Notes: a model not told the origin generated them from the letters alone. A DNA stretch of 64,000 nucleotides from Paenibacillus terrigena DSM 21567 (GCF_000374845.1 NZ_KB895418.1:1-64000); one strand, 5' to 3'. Numbered from the stretch's first letter, positions 40,915 to 50,675 are shown. Numbers and translations are program-made.

Positions 40915-41118
40915 ATGGGAGAGGAGAAACCGGACGAAGAGCTTATGGGGAAACGTAAGTCTTCTCCGCGGTTGTCTACGACATTCGATGATGTCGATAA
41001 CTTAAGGATTGCCCGTCTGAGCAGATTTATACATCGCTTTTCGAAAAAAGAAAATTCGTGGCATTCCGACACCGCTTTAGGTTTATTTTTCAACATAGCG
41101 GAAAATGTGGTACGATGA
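40915..41118 (+). CDS. Doubtful 67-residue ORF before rsmD
   Basis: The ORF codes a charged peptide (FDDVDNLRIARLSRFIHRFS) and its stop overlaps an ATG in the rsmD frame (ATGA at 41115). No ribosome site is seen and a hairpin lies just before it. It may be a real small gene coupled to rsmD or a chance frame. Confidence 0.25.
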   Translation: MGEEKPDEELMGKRKSSPRLSTTFDDVDNLRIARLSRFIHRFSKKENSWHSDTALGLFFNIAENVVR

Positions 41119-41159
41119 AAAAAGTCAGTGGAGGAAATTTAGAATGGGTGAGACTTACA

Positions 41160-41726
41160 ATGAGAGTGATTTCAGGATCGGCAAGAGGCCGTTCATTAAA
41201 AGCAGTACCTGGTATGGGGACAAGGCCGACGACAGATAAAGTAAAAGAAGCGATATTCAGTATGATCGGTCCGTATTTTGATGGCGAGTATGTTCTCGAT
41301 CTGTTCGCGGGAACAGGCGGACTTGGCATTGAAGCGCTTAGCCGAGGTGCGGAACGTGCCATTTTCGTGGATATGGATCCGAAGAGCATCGAGGTGATTA
41401 AGCAGAATCTGAAGACCGTGAAGCTGGAGAGTCAAGCGGAAGTCTATCGCAATGATGCGATGCGGGCAATCAAAGCGCTCGAGAAGCGGGCGAAAGGATT
41501 TGATCTGATTTTCCTCGACCCGCCTTATAAAGTGACGAACGTCGACGAGATGATGCTTGATTTGGCACAGCGGGGTCTGGTGCAGGAGGATGCAACCGTG
41601 ATGGTAGAACATGACGCCAGCCATACTTATCCCGAACAAGTTGGCGATTTTAGGCAGCTTCGATTAGCGAATTACGGTGAGACGACCGTCACGATCTATC
41701 GGTATAAGAAGGAGGAACAAGCATGA
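41160..41726 (+). CDS. rsmD: 16S rRNA (guanine966-N2)-methyltransferase RsmD
   Basis: The protein starts MRVISGSARGRSLKAVPG and shows RPTTDKVKEAIFSMI, the SAM motif VLDLFAGTGGLGIEALSRGA (about 45-64) and the catalytic FLDPPY (about 121-126). It methylates 16S rRNA on the 30S subunit. I use the ATG at 41160 by family similarity; GTG 41148 and ATG 41115 are in frame and nearer a GGAGG at 41131. The coaD start overlaps its stop, as is common in Bacillota. Confidence 0.92.
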   Translation: MRVISGSARGRSLKAVPGMGTRPTTDKVKEAIFSMIGPYFDGEYVLDLFAGTGGLGIEALSRGAERAIFVDMDPKSIEVIKQNLKTVKLESQAEVYRNDAMRAIKALEKRAKGFDLIFLDPPYKVTNVDEMMLDLAQRGLVQEDATVMVEHDASHTYPEQVGDFRQLRLANYGETTVTIYRYKKEEQA

Positions 41727-42229
41727 GTGAACAAAGCCCAAGAGCACCGAGAGTCGCTGTTTATCCAGGCAGCTTCGATCCCATTACCCAAGGGCATATG
41801 GATATTATTGAACGAGCAGCGAAGCAGTTCGATACGTTAATTGTAGGTGTGCTGAATAATCTAAGCAAAAATCCGTTATTTACGGTACAAGAACGAATGG
41901 ATATGATTCGAGAAGCGACACACCATTTGCCGAATGTTGAAGTGGATAGTTTCCGGGATTTGACGGTGAACTTCGTGAAATCGCGTCAAGCGGATGTCAT
42001 CGTACGTGGTATTCGTTCCGTAACGGATTTTGAATATGAACTACAAATGGCGTCTACGAACAATAAGCTGGATTCATCGATTGAGACGATCTTTATGATG
42101 ACCAACCCGAAGTATTCGTATCTCAGCTCCAGCATTGTCAAAGAGATTGCTCGTTTCCAGGGTTCAGTGAATGATCTGGTCAGCCCGGAAGTAGAACAAG
42201 CGCTTCGATTGAAGTATCGCGATATGTAA
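41723..42229 (+). CDS. coaD: Phosphopantetheine adenylyltransferase
   Basis: The 168-residue enzyme carries the nucleotidyltransferase motif YPGSFDPITQGHMDIIERA (about 13-31) and the VRGIRSVTDFEYELQMA block (about 93-109), and ends with SSSIVKEIA. It makes dephospho-CoA in coenzyme A synthesis, which feeds the fatty acid genes further right. The start overlaps the rsmD stop by 4 bases, with AAGGAGG upstream. Confidence 0.95.
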   Translation: MSEQSPRAPRVAVYPGSFDPITQGHMDIIERAAKQFDTLIVGVLNNLSKNPLFTVQERMDMIREATHHLPNVEVDSFRDLTVNFVKSRQADVIVRGIRSVTDFEYELQMASTNNKLDSSIETIFMMTNPKYSYLSSSIVKEIARFQGSVNDLVSPEVEQALRLKYRDM

Positions 42230-42244
42230 GCTGTCGATGATCTT

Positions 42245-43549
42245 TTAGGGTGAAGTTCGATGTCGAATGAATGTCATCAATCCTGAGAGTAACATAATGA
42301 TACCGAGAATGCTGACGAATAGAATAGGAAGTACATACCATGCGTTAAAATCATTCATCAGCTTGAACCAATCAAGCGGATGACCCTTGTCTTGCGCACC
42401 CCAGACGGGAAGGAAACTCGGGGCAATTCGTCCTAAGAGCAGTTGCAGTGGATTCCAACATGCCAAAGTGATAAGTACAGCTACGATGCAATGTAGTAAT
42501 CGCGATAAGATAAAGTAGATGTAGCTCATATCCGTGGATTGCGTCTTACTGCGGACTTGCAAATGTGCGCTGATACCGCTCCAGGCGAGAATGCCGCTAA
42601 GAATGGCCATTTGCATTAAGTTGGAGGTCAAGTCTGCTGTACTTATCCCATAGGCGCCGAGATGCAGCTCCAAAAACCCTTGGACCCAATAGGGAGCGAT
42701 GTTCATCGGGAACAGGAGCTGTACGATTTGTGCGATGATGGAGAAAATCATCATGTATCCGCCGACCATCATGAGGGTCTGCACCGCAGAAGTCACCGCA
42801 TCGCCGAGCAGTCTTCCGAAAGTACGTCCATCGGCCTGATGTGCTTGCTCCATGGCTTCGAGAATCTGCTGCCAACGCCGCTTAGGCGCTTGGCTATTTG
42901 GGGATGCTAAGTCGGATGCGTTCGAGTCACCTATATGTTCTTGCGTCGTAAATGGGGCTGTAAATACATCGGATACCTCAGAAGAAGTCTCTGATTTTTC
43001 AGCCGGATGTTTGCTTTTTGGCGAAATGCCATAGAGAATAAATCCGGTTAAGATTGCGGAGGCCCAGTGAAATATAGCGAGAGCTATACCCGCATGAGGC
43101 TGCTGGAGAAATCCTACGCCAACGACGACGATGATGAGGATTGGATTGCTTACATGCGATAGGGCTAGGAGCCGATTAGCCTCATGCTTCTGTAGAACTT
43201 GCATCTTGCGCAGCTTGGCTGTCGCTTCTGCGCCTGCAGGAAAACCAGCTGTCCAACCAAGCGCTAGTGCCCATCCACCGACACCGGGAATCCCGAAAAT
43301 TCTTCGCATCACGGGGTCGAGCAGAACTCCAAGTCCATGGGCGAAGCCGTAGGCCATCATGATTTCGGATATAACCAGAAAAGGAAGCAGTGCAGGAAAG
43401 ATGAGCTTCCACCACACGGAGAGTCCTTGGAGCGATGCTTTGAAAGCTTGATCAGGGTAGAGCACGATGCAGAATACCAGGAGAATTGCCCCAAAACTGA
43501 AGAGCAGCGTCATCCAGGGACTTGTACGAATATTTTGACCATACAACAT
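42245..43549 (-). CDS. ylbJ: Sporulation integral membrane protein YlbJ
   Basis: The 434-residue protein has many membrane helices and two nucleoside-transporter-like gate blocks (LIFPALLPFLVISEIM at about 48-63, ALGWTAGFPAGAEATAKL at about 96-113). YlbJ is made in the mother cell and is needed for spore cortex formation. I chose the ATG at 43549, six bases after GAGAGGTGG; the longer frame to 43609 has no such site. It converges with coaD and diverges from ylbL. A cytosolic loop of about 80 residues (around 175-255) is charged. Confidence 0.88.
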   Translation of the reverse strand: MLYGQNIRTSPWMTLLFSFGAILLVFCIVLYPDQAFKASLQGLSVWWKLIFPALLPFLVISEIMMAYGFAHGLGVLLDPVMRRIFGIPGVGGWALALGWTAGFPAGAEATAKLRKMQVLQKHEANRLLALSHVSNPILIIVVVGVGFLQQPHAGIALAIFHWASAILTGFILYGISPKSKHPAEKSETSSEVSDVFTAPFTTQEHIGDSNASDLASPNSQAPKRRWQQILEAMEQAHQADGRTFGRLLGDAVTSAVQTLMMVGGYMMIFSIIAQIVQLLFPMNIAPYWVQGFLELHLGAYGISTADLTSNLMQMAILSGILAWSGISAHLQVRSKTQSTDMSYIYFILSRLLHCIVAVLITLACWNPLQLLLGRIAPSFLPVWGAQDKGHPLDWFKLMNDFNAWYVLPILFVSILGIIMLLSGLMTFIRHRTSP

Positions 43550-43673
43550 AAGTTCCACCTCTCCACGCATAAACAAGAATAGTACATGTCTACGCGAAGA
43601 GACGAGCATTTAGACTAGGAGAAAGCGTTCGAAGGACTAGGAAGAGTGATGGGAATAGAAAGGACGATAGTAA

Positions 43674-44717
43674 ATGGATTCGAATCGACGAGCAACGAGA
43701 AGCAGTAGTGTAAAGTTTGTCACGTATTTTTTTGCACTGATTGTAGCGGTGTATGTACTGGTCTTCATGCCGACACCTTACGTGATTTATGAACCAGGAA
43801 GTGCAGATGAGATTAAACCACTGGTGACGGTGAAGAATGGCGACCCGGAAGAGAAGGGGACGTTCATGCTCACGACCGTTCTCCGCAAAAAAGCGAATGT
43901 CGCGTTAATGCTGGCGAGCGTCTTCGATAAGAATGAGCAGCTGTCCAAGGAAAATCTGGGCGGCAGAACGCAGCAAGAATATACAACAGAACAATTATTC
44001 AATATGAGCAATTCTCAGACCAATGCCATGGCGGCAGCTTATCTGCATGCCAAAATACCGTTTGATGTCATCATGGATAAATTAGTTATTATCTATAATA
44101 ATCCGCAGCTCGAGACAAAAAATGATTTCCAGACAGGAGACCAGCTATTAAGCCTTGATGGAAAGAAGTTCAAGCAGTATGATGAGCTCATTACCCTCCT
44201 TCAATCTAAAAAAGTTGGCGATGTCCTTAAGGGGAAAGTCCTTCGGAACAACAAAGAAACGGATGTAACGGTTGAATTGATTGAATTGAAGGACGCGAAG
44301 GGAAATTCTCGTCCTGGGATGGGTGTGAATTTCGGGATAGAACAGAAAGTCGTGCCGCGGGGCAGCGACAAGGAGATTCAATTCAAAGTTGAGAATATTG
44401 GCGGTCCATCTGCCGGGCTGATGTTCACCTTGGAGCTTGTGAACCAATTGACACCCGGTGATTTGAGTAAAGGTTACCGGATAGCGGGGACAGGTACAGT
44501 GAGTCCCGATGGTACTGTAGGTCCAATTGGAGGGATTCCGCATAAAATTGTTGCTGCTGATCGCGAACACGCGGATATTTTCTTCGCACCTGCTAAAAAT
44601 TATGATGAGGCCAAGAAAAAATACGATACGATCAAGACTAATATGAAGCTCGTCAAAGTCGATACGGTCGATGATGCGCTGAATTATTTGAAGGCGTTGC
44701 CTGATAAAACGAAATAA
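43674..44717 (+). CDS. ylbL: PDZ-Lon-type membrane protease YlbL/SepM
   Basis: The 347-residue protein has one N-terminal membrane helix (about 16-35), a PDZ domain (about 130-215: DFQTGDQLLSLDGKKF) and a Lon-like protease domain with the Ser/Lys pair in GGPSAGLM (about 239-246) and GGIPHKI (about 283-289). It cuts exported peptides at the outer membrane face; SepM processes competence peptide in streptococci. It converges on tmcAL over a shared hairpin. Confidence 0.9.
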   Translation: MDSNRRATRSSSVKFVTYFFALIVAVYVLVFMPTPYVIYEPGSADEIKPLVTVKNGDPEEKGTFMLTTVLRKKANVALMLASVFDKNEQLSKENLGGRTQQEYTTEQLFNMSNSQTNAMAAAYLHAKIPFDVIMDKLVIIYNNPQLETKNDFQTGDQLLSLDGKKFKQYDELITLLQSKKVGDVLKGKVLRNNKETDVTVELIELKDAKGNSRPGMGVNFGIEQKVVPRGSDKEIQFKVENIGGPSAGLMFTLELVNQLTPGDLSKGYRIAGTGTVSPDGTVGPIGGIPHKIVAADREHADIFFAPAKNYDEAKKKYDTIKTNMKLVKVDTVDDALNYLKALPDKTK

Positions 44718-44732
44718 ATGCGTTAGGAAAAA

Positions 44733-44775
44733 TCGAACCACCCACGCTTATCTGGGATAGCGGATGGGTGGTTCG
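44733..44775. terminator. Convergent terminator of ylbL and tmcAL
   Basis: CGAACCACCCA and TGGGTGGTTCG form an 11-bp stem that includes the last codons of tmcAL, so it terminates ylbL and lies inside the tmcAL end. Confidence 0.7.
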
Positions 44776-46043
44776 TAATAATCACGGAAGAGCATACGCG
44801 CAGCGTTCACTTGGTCTCGGAAAGCCGTGGCATAAATGCTCGTCGCTCGAATATCCAATGCCAAGAAGGGGTGCTCCATCTTCTCCGTATCCGGTACATT
44901 TGTAATGATGGGCAGCTTGGCGCTCTTCTTCATTTGTTTGAGTAAGGCTTGCCCTTGCGTTGAGAAGCCGAGGACACGGATGTAGGATAATCCGTCACGC
45001 AGTTGGTCCGGCGCAAGCTGGGTCTTGCTATGATGCAAGAGCAAGTGCGTTAGGGTCCGCTGCAGCTTCGCGCGCGTATAGCGTCTAGTCTTGAGCTGAT
45101 CGAGCAGCGCTTCGACGGTGAGCGCTTGCAGGGCGGGCAGCGCTTGCAGGATGCGCTGCTCGAGCCCTTCGGTCACCTCGTGATGCGCGGCAAGTAGCGC
45201 AGCGTCCTGCTGCAGCAAGGTGTGGAACAAGGGGGCGGCGAATGCCTCCCATGTGACCGGGCCGCGCCCGGCAAGCCACTCGCGCTGCAGAATATGCAGC
45301 GTACTTGGCGGCACGTAGGGCGCGAGCGGCGCGAGGTCGCCGCCGCCTTCCGCGAGCAGGCGGCGCAGGGCCGTCGCGCTCGCGATATGCGCATCTGTGA
45401 TGCGCGGTTCATGGTAGCCCGCTGCGCGGCGGGCTACCGTCAAGGGCTTGATGGGGCTCTGCAGGCGCAGCAGAGCCATGAGATAGTGCAGCCCTAACGA
45501 ATTGTTGGGCTGCTTCAAGATCGCGGCGAGCGCCTCCGCATCGCAGTCGTCTGCGATGGCGCCCGTGCCGCCGCCCGCGAGCGCAGCGGCGGCGCTCTTC
45601 CCGGCCGCTGCCGCGAACGCGGCCGGGTAGCTCGCGCCTTGGCGCAGCTCGGCTCGCAGCGCGTCGCCGAGCCCCGCGGGCTCGCGATGCAGCAGCTGCG
45701 CGAGCTGCATGAGCAGCGCCAGCTCGCCATGCTCGCTGCCGAAGCATAGAGCATCGCAGACGCCTGTCGCTTCCAGCAGGCCGACTGCGCCGTAGGCGAA
45801 CCACTCGGCGGGCTGCACCGCATACGCCGCCGGCAGCTCGATGACGACATCGACGCCCATGGCGAGGGCCATTTCGGCCCGCGCCCATTTGTCGACAATG
45901 GCCGGTTCGCCTCGCTGCAAATAATGTCCGCTCATGACGGCGATGACCGCGTCAGCCTCAGCTTTCCATTTGGATTGCTCCAAATGATAGAGATGGCCGT
46001 TATGCATCGGATTATATTCTACGATGATGCCGACAGTTTTCAC
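44748..46043 (-). CDS. tmcAL: tRNA(Met) cytidine acetate ligase
   Basis: The 431-residue enzyme (YlbM) uses acetate and ATP to acetylate the wobble cytidine of elongator tRNA-Met. It has the nucleotidyltransferase signature EYNPMHNGHLYHLEQS (about 9-24), SGHYLQRGEPAIVDKWAR (about 39-56) and a C-terminal YIRVLGFS block. The stretch 45100-45900 is much richer in G+C and Ala than its surroundings, with long frames on all strands. Diverges from yceD. Confidence 0.93.
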   Translation of the reverse strand: MKTVGIIVEYNPMHNGHLYHLEQSKWKAEADAVIAVMSGHYLQRGEPAIVDKWARAEMALAMGVDVVIELPAAYAVQPAEWFAYGAVGLLEATGVCDALCFGSEHGELALLMQLAQLLHREPAGLGDALRAELRQGASYPAAFAAAAGKSAAAALAGGGTGAIADDCDAEALAAILKQPNNSLGLHYLMALLRLQSPIKPLTVARRAAGYHEPRITDAHIASATALRRLLAEGGGDLAPLAPYVPPSTLHILQREWLAGRGPVTWEAFAAPLFHTLLQQDAALLAAHHEVTEGLEQRILQALPALQALTVEALLDQLKTRRYTRAKLQRTLTHLLLHHSKTQLAPDQLRDGLSYIRVLGFSTQGQALLKQMKKSAKLPIITNVPDTEKMEHPFLALDIRATSIYATAFRDQVNAARMLFRDYYEPPIRYPR

Positions 46044-46165
46044 CTGTTTTCATCCTTTCGAATCCGTGATATATTTTCATGAAGAAACCTGATGAGATAG
46101 CAGAAATTCACGCTTCTAGCAGGCGATAGATTCTTTTGGACAAGCTTTTATCTAACTATAACATG

Positions 46166-46195
46166 TTGACAAATCCCTAGTAAAATCGATATAAT
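46166..46195 (+). promoter_or_regulatory. Promoter of yceD-rpmF
   Basis: TTGACA and TATAAT with an 18-base spacer, about 28 bases before the yceD start. A near-consensus SigA promoter. Confidence 0.8.
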
Positions 46196-46222
46196 AATTT
46201 TTGTCTGTTTGGAGTGATGTAT

Positions 46223-46735
46223 ATGAACTTTAATATTCGTGAGCTCATGTCAAAAGATACGACAATAACCTTTGATCAATCCATCGATATGAATCGCATC
46301 ATCGAAGGGCGACCTGATATTACATATATCAGCCCGGTGAAGGTTGAACTTACGGTAAGGCCTGAGATGGGCGGCGTGATTGATGTACGAGGGGAGTTAA
46401 ACGCAGAACTGAAGCTTCACTGTTCACGTTGTCTGACTCCGTTCGCGAAGAGCTACGTCATTCCGTTTCATGAGCGGTTCAAGCTAGCGGATTCTCCTGA
46501 GGAAGCCGAAGCGGATGAAGATTTCGAATTCGTCTCTGAGGAGAGGGTAGATCTCACACCGTATATGGAAGCAGAAATGTACATGAATCTTCCGTATGCT
46601 CCGTTATGTGATGAAGATTGCCAAGGATTGTGTCCAACCTGTGGGAATAATCGTAATGATAAGCCCTGTGGTTGTTCGAATGAGAAGATTGATCCGAGGC
46701 TTGCTGCGCTCCAAGATTTCTTCAAGAAGGATTAA
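46223..46735 (+). CDS. yceD: YceD/DUF177 family protein
   Basis: The 170-residue protein has a beta-rich body and two Cys sets: CSRCLTPF (about 70-77) and CDEDCQGLCPTCGNN toward the end (about 134-148), as in YceD (YlbN) proteins. It is linked in most bacteria with rpmF and has a role in 23S rRNA maturation or stability. ATG at 46223 is 8 bases after GGAG; in-frame GTG/ATG triplets just upstream overlap that site. Confidence 0.9.
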   Translation: MNFNIRELMSKDTTITFDQSIDMNRIIEGRPDITYISPVKVELTVRPEMGGVIDVRGELNAELKLHCSRCLTPFAKSYVIPFHERFKLADSPEEAEADEDFEFVSEERVDLTPYMEAEMYMNLPYAPLCDEDCQGLCPTCGNNRNDKPCGCSNEKIDPRLAALQDFFKKD

Positions 46736-46800
46736 TCGCAGAGCGCGCATAAGTTAGCGGAAGAACCAGCAGTGTAATTTTGGTAAGGAGGTGGGAACAC

Positions 46801-46974
46801 ATGGCAGTACCTCAAAGAAGAACGTCCAAAACACGTCGTGACAAACGTCGTACTCACTTTAAATTGGCGGTACCTGGAATGGTAAAATGTGAACAATGCG
46901 GAGAGTTGAAACTTGCTCACCACGTTTGCAAAGTTTGCGGAACTTACAAAGCAAGAGAAATCATCAAGCAATAA
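46801..46974 (+). CDS. rpmF: 50S ribosomal protein L32
   Basis: The 57-residue protein starts [19 protein letters not shown] and has the zinc ribbon [18 protein letters not shown] (residues 27-44). It is a structural protein of the large subunit. The Cys pairs identify it as the zinc-binding form. AAGGAGGTG precedes the ATG. A strong terminator follows. Confidence 0.97.
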   Translation: MAVPQRRTSKTRRDKRRTHFKLAVPGMVKCEQCGELKLAHHVCKVCGTYKAREIIKQ

Positions 46975-46989
46975 CATAAGTTTCGGGCT

Positions 46990-47028
46990 AATAGTACTTC
47001 ATCTCACGATGAAGTGCTATTTTTTTTG
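46990..47028 (+). terminator. Terminator after rpmF
   Basis: AATAG-ACTTCAT and ATGAAGT-CTATT with TTTTTTT. Confidence 0.9.
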
Positions 47029-47071
47029 CGCAAAAGCTTTCTTTTTCAGCGCCGATTCACTATACTATTAC

Positions 47072-47089
47072 CTAGTACCTGGTTCTAAT
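47072..47089. promoter_or_regulatory. FapR operator
   Basis: CTAGTACCTGGTTCTAAT matches the known FapR box (TTAGTACC-N2-TACTAA type) with few changes. It lies directly after a TATACT (47061-47066) that may be the -10 box and about 27 bases before fapR, so FapR would repress this promoter until malonyl-CoA binds. Confidence 0.8.
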
Positions 47090-47115
47090 AAGAATGGAAT
47101 CAGTATGAAAGGCGG

Positions 47116-47718
47116 TTGGTACCTATCGAACGATTACCGAAAAGACAGCGGCAGCAGATGCTAGTAAAGATCATTGAAGAGAATCCGTTCGTGACGGATC
47201 AAGAGCTGACCCGCCAGCTGAAAGTTAGCATACAGACGATTCGCTTGGATCGGATGGAACTAGCCATCCCGGAGCTTCGGGAACGCCTCAAGATGATGGC
47301 AGAACGCTCCTACGACCAAGTTCGCTCCTTGCCCCTGCATGAAGTCATTGGGGATATTGTCGACCTGCAGCTCGACCGCAGCGGTATCTCGATCTTTGAG
47401 ATTCGCCCAGAACATGTCTTCTCGCGGACGAAGATTGCACGTGGACATCATATATTCGCGCAAGCCAACTCTCTGGCGGTAGCCGTCATTAACGAAGAGA
47501 TCGCGTTGACTGCATCCGCAGATATCCGATTTATCCGCTCCGTGCATCTGGAAGAGAAATGTATCGCTAAGGCTTATGTTCGCTCGATTTCCGGTCAGAA
47601 GGGCAAAGCTAAGGTTGAAGTGTTCTCCTACGTAGGTGAAGAAATGGTGTTTCAAGGAAACTTTATCATATATCGAACCAAGAATGAGTCGAACATCGAA
47701 GGAGGGAACGAGGAATGA
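47116..47718 (+). CDS. fapR: Fatty acid biosynthesis repressor FapR
   Basis: The 200-residue protein has a DeoR-type HTH (about 5-60: VTDQELTRQLKVSIQTIRLDR) and a hot-dog effector domain (about 75-190) that binds malonyl-CoA. It represses the fap regulon, whose operon it starts. The only suitable start is TTG 47116 with a short spacing from AAAGGCGG; an ATG at 47158 would cut the HTH. The plsX start overlaps its stop. Confidence 0.93.
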   Translation: MVPIERLPKRQRQQMLVKIIEENPFVTDQELTRQLKVSIQTIRLDRMELAIPELRERLKMMAERSYDQVRSLPLHEVIGDIVDLQLDRSGISIFEIRPEHVFSRTKIARGHHIFAQANSLAVAVINEEIALTASADIRFIRSVHLEEKCIAKAYVRSISGQKGKAKVEVFSYVGEEMVFQGNFIIYRTKNESNIEGGNEE

Positions 47719-48701
47719 AGATCGCCATTGATGCGATGGGTGGGGATCATGCTCCTGCTTCGAATGTAGAAGGCGCAGTGGCGGCAGCTCAGACGTGGAA
47801 TGATATCGATGTCATACTCGTTGGAGACGCAGCGATTATTGAACCGCTCCTTAAGGAAAGACCGAGTAATCTACATATACATCATTGTACAGAAGTGATT
47901 GGACCTGAGGATGAGCCTGTAAAGGCGGTTCGCCGCAAGAAGGACTCATCTATGGTTGTCGCTGGACGTCTTGTGAAAGAAGGACAGGCCGATGCCATGA
48001 TTTCCGCAGGGAACACGGGTGCGCTCATGACGACCGGATTACTGGTTGTTGGGCGTATGGATGGAATCGAACGTCCAGCACTTGCGCCGATGCTGCCAAC
48101 GATGGATGAAGTCGGCGTGTTAGCACTGGATTTAGGTGCGAACATGGATGCGAAGCCGGAACATTTGGTACAATATGCGGTGATGGCGAGCATTTATCGG
48201 ACGAAGGTTCATGGAATGACGAAGCCGCGTGTAGGTCTCTTGAACGTTGGAACGGAAGCCATGAAGGGGAATGAGCTTACCAAGGCGACTTATCCACTTC
48301 TCGAAGAGGCACCGATTCAATTTGTTGGCAATGTCGAGTCTCGCGATGTTTTGGAACGCAATTGCGATGTGCTTGTCTGCGACGGATTTGTAGGGAATAT
48401 TTTGCTGAAGACGATGGAAGGAACGGCAGGTTCACTCATGTCTGTACTGAAGAAAGAATTCACGAAGAACCTATGGACGAAGCTCGCGGCAGCGATTATG
48501 ATGCCAGGACTTAAAGGCCTTAAGAAAACGATGGATTACAAAGAACACGGCGGGGCGCCGCTGCTCGGTCTGAACGGATTAGTGATTAAGGCGCACGGAT
48601 CTTCGGATGCGAATGCGGTGAAGAATGCCGTTCGTCAGGCAAGAATCGCGATTCAGAGTCAATTAATTCAGACGATTTCAATGGAAATCAGCAGGAAGTG
48701 A
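47715..48701 (+). CDS. plsX: Phosphate acyltransferase PlsX
   Basis: The 328-residue enzyme transfers the acyl group from acyl-ACP to phosphate, giving acyl-phosphate for phospholipid synthesis. Start [20 protein letters not shown] (about 96-104) and the [13 protein letters not shown] (about 226-238) block are typical. Start overlaps fapR by 4 bases after GGAGGG; fabH begins at its stop. Confidence 0.96.
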   Translation: MKIAIDAMGGDHAPASNVEGAVAAAQTWNDIDVILVGDAAIIEPLLKERPSNLHIHHCTEVIGPEDEPVKAVRRKKDSSMVVAGRLVKEGQADAMISAGNTGALMTTGLLVVGRMDGIERPALAPMLPTMDEVGVLALDLGANMDAKPEHLVQYAVMASIYRTKVHGMTKPRVGLLNVGTEAMKGNELTKATYPLLEEAPIQFVGNVESRDVLERNCDVLVCDGFVGNILLKTMEGTAGSLMSVLKKEFTKNLWTKLAAAIMMPGLKGLKKTMDYKEHGGAPLLGLNGLVIKAHGSSDANAVKNAVRQARIAIQSQLIQTISMEISRK

Positions 48702-49699
48702 GTGTTGTAGAAATGAATTTACATCCAGTTGGGATTTTGGGAACAGGCAAGTATGTACCGGAACGTATTCTCACGAATGCAGATTTAGAGAAAATGGTAG
48801 AAACGAATGACGAATGGATCGTTACACGCACAGGAATGAAAGAACGCCGTATTGCGGCGGATGATCAAGCAACCTCGGATCTTGCTTACCACGCGGCACT
48901 CGCAGCGATGGAGAAGGCTGGTGTAACAGCAGACGAAATTGATCTCATTATTGTCTCGACGATTACGCCGGATACGATGTTCCCGTCAACTGCTTGCATT
49001 CTTCAAGATAAGCTCGGTGCGAAGAAGGCGGCAGCTTTTGACTTGTCGGCAGCTTGCTCCGGTTTTATTTATGGTCTAGCGACAGCGAACAATTTCATTG
49101 CAACAGGCATGTACAAGAAGGCGCTTGTAATCGGTGCGGAATGTCTATCTCGGATTACAGACTATACAGACCGTAATACATGCATTCTGTTCGGAGACGG
49201 GGCAGGTGCAGTTGTTCTTGGTGTTGTTCCTGAAGGACGTGGCTTCAAATCATTCGAACTTGGTGCGGATGGTTCAGGCGGCGAACTGCTTAAACTTAGC
49301 GGTGGCGGATCGCGCATGCCAGCATCGATGGAATCGATCGAAGGAAAGAGCCATTACATCCACATGGCTGGAAGTGAAGTGTTCAAATTCGCGGTTCGTA
49401 CAATGGGGAATGCAGCGGAAGAAGCGCTCGCGAAAGCGAAGCTTACCAAAGAGGATATTGATCTCTTGATCCCGCATCAAGCCAATATCCGTATTATTCA
49501 AGCATCCGTGAACCGTCTGAACCTGCCGGAAGAGAAATGTATGATCAATCTGCCGAAGTATGCGAATACGTCTGCAGCATCGATTCCTCTTGCCCTTGCG
49601 GAGGCAGATGAAGAAGGCCGTATTCAAGAGGGCGATTGCATCGTTCTTGTTGGTTTTGGTGGCGGGTTAACTTGGGGCGCATCTGTTATCGTTTGGTAA
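48698..49699 (+). CDS. fabH: 3-oxoacyl-ACP synthase III
   Basis: The 333-residue condensing enzyme starts fatty acid synthesis from acyl-CoA and malonyl-ACP. The catalytic triad is visible: Cys in AACSGF (about 118), His in PHQAN (about 257) and Asn in [10 protein letters not shown] (about 287). GTG 48698 overlaps plsX; an ATG at 48713 is an alternative start. Branched-chain primers are expected in this group but cannot be read from the sequence. Confidence 0.95.
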   Translation: MSVVEMNLHPVGILGTGKYVPERILTNADLEKMVETNDEWIVTRTGMKERRIAADDQATSDLAYHAALAAMEKAGVTADEIDLIIVSTITPDTMFPSTACILQDKLGAKKAAAFDLSAACSGFIYGLATANNFIATGMYKKALVIGAECLSRITDYTDRNTCILFGDGAGAVVLGVVPEGRGFKSFELGADGSGGELLKLSGGGSRMPASMESIEGKSHYIHMAGSEVFKFAVRTMGNAAEEALAKAKLTKEDIDLLIPHQANIRIIQASVNRLNLPEEKCMINLPKYANTSAASIPLALAEADEEGRIQEGDCIVLVGFGGGLTWGASVIVW

Positions 49700-49745
49700 T
49701 CATTCATACTTTTTTTCTTGATTGATCTATGGAAGGAGCATTACT

Positions 49746-50675
49746 TTGTCTAAAATTGCATTTGTATTTCCAGGTCAAGGCGCACAAGCGGTTGGCATGG
49801 GAAAAGACGCATATGATTCCGTTGAAGCAGCACGCAGCGTGTATGATCGCGCAGACGAAGTCCTGGGCTTCCCATTGACGGAGCTTATTTTTGAAGGACC
49901 CGATACAGAGCTTAAGAAAACTGTAAATACACAGCCGGCACTGCTCACAACGAGTGTGGCTTATTATGAAGCGTTGAAATCGAAGGGCATTACACCGGAT
50001 TTCGTAGCTGGGCATAGCTTAGGGGAGTATAGCGCGCTTGTTGTTGCGGGCGTATTATCTTTTGATGATGCTGTGGCCATTGTGCGTGCACGTGGACAAT
50101 ACATGGAAGAAGCTGTGCCGAATGGTCAAGGCGCGATGGCTGCTGTTCTTGGGCTCGAACGTGATGCGTTAGCTGCACTTTGTGTTTCGGTGTCCGCCGA
50201 CACGGGTGTTGTTGAGCTTGCGAATGTGAACTGCCCAGGGCAGATCGTCGTATCTGGTAGCAAAGAAGGCGTAGATGGTATCGTTGCTCGCGGCAAAGAA
50301 GCTGGAGCGAAGCGTGTACTTCCGCTCGAGGTAAGTGGTCCGTTCCATTCCTCGCTGATGAAGCCAGCAGCTGCGAAGCTAGGCGATACTCTCGCAAGCG
50401 TTGCGATGAAGGATGCAACCGTGCCTGTTATTGCGAACGTGACTGCACAGTCTGTGATTCAAGCGGAAGAGATCCGCAAGTTACTTGTAGAGCAGGTCTA
50501 TTCTCCTGTGCTATGGGAAGATAGCGTGCGCTATTTGATCGATCAGGGTGTGGACACATTTATTGAGATTGGTTCTGGCTCGGTTCTTGCAGGCCTGATC
50601 AAGAAGATCGACAAGAGTGTTCGTATTGTGTCTGTCAACAATCTAGAGGTTCTTGAAGGAGATCTTCTGGCTTAA
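49746..50675 (+). CDS. fabD: Malonyl-CoA:ACP transacylase
   Basis: The protein of about 309 residues has FPGQGAQAVGMG near the start, the nucleophile Ser in GHSLGEYSAL (about 90-99) and the His in GPFHSSLM (about 198-205). It loads malonyl groups on ACP. TTG at 49746 is 7 bases after GGAAGGAG; the frame extends upstream without a better site. Confidence 0.95.
   Translation: MSKIAFVFPGQGAQAVGMGKDAYDSVEAARSVYDRADEVLGFPLTELIFEGPDTELKKTVNTQPALLTTSVAYYEALKSKGITPDFVAGHSLGEYSALVVAGVLSFDDAVAIVRARGQYMEEAVPNGQGAMAAVLGLERDALAALCVSVSADTGVVELANVNCPGQIVVSGSKEGVDGIVARGKEAGAKRVLPLEVSGPFHSSLMKPAAAKLGDTLASVAMKDATVPVIANVTAQSVIQAEEIRKLLVEQVYSPVLWEDSVRYLIDQGVDTFIEIGSGSVLAGLIKKIDKSVRIVSVNNLEVLEGDLLA

Noticed and set aside
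41196-41639. 147-residue minus-strand ORF in rsmD
   Set aside because: It is the shadow of the conserved rsmD reading frame and has no ribosome site.
45222-45898. Several long ORFs overlapping tmcAL
   Set aside because: They are open only because the GC-rich segment lacks stop codons; tmcAL explains the region.
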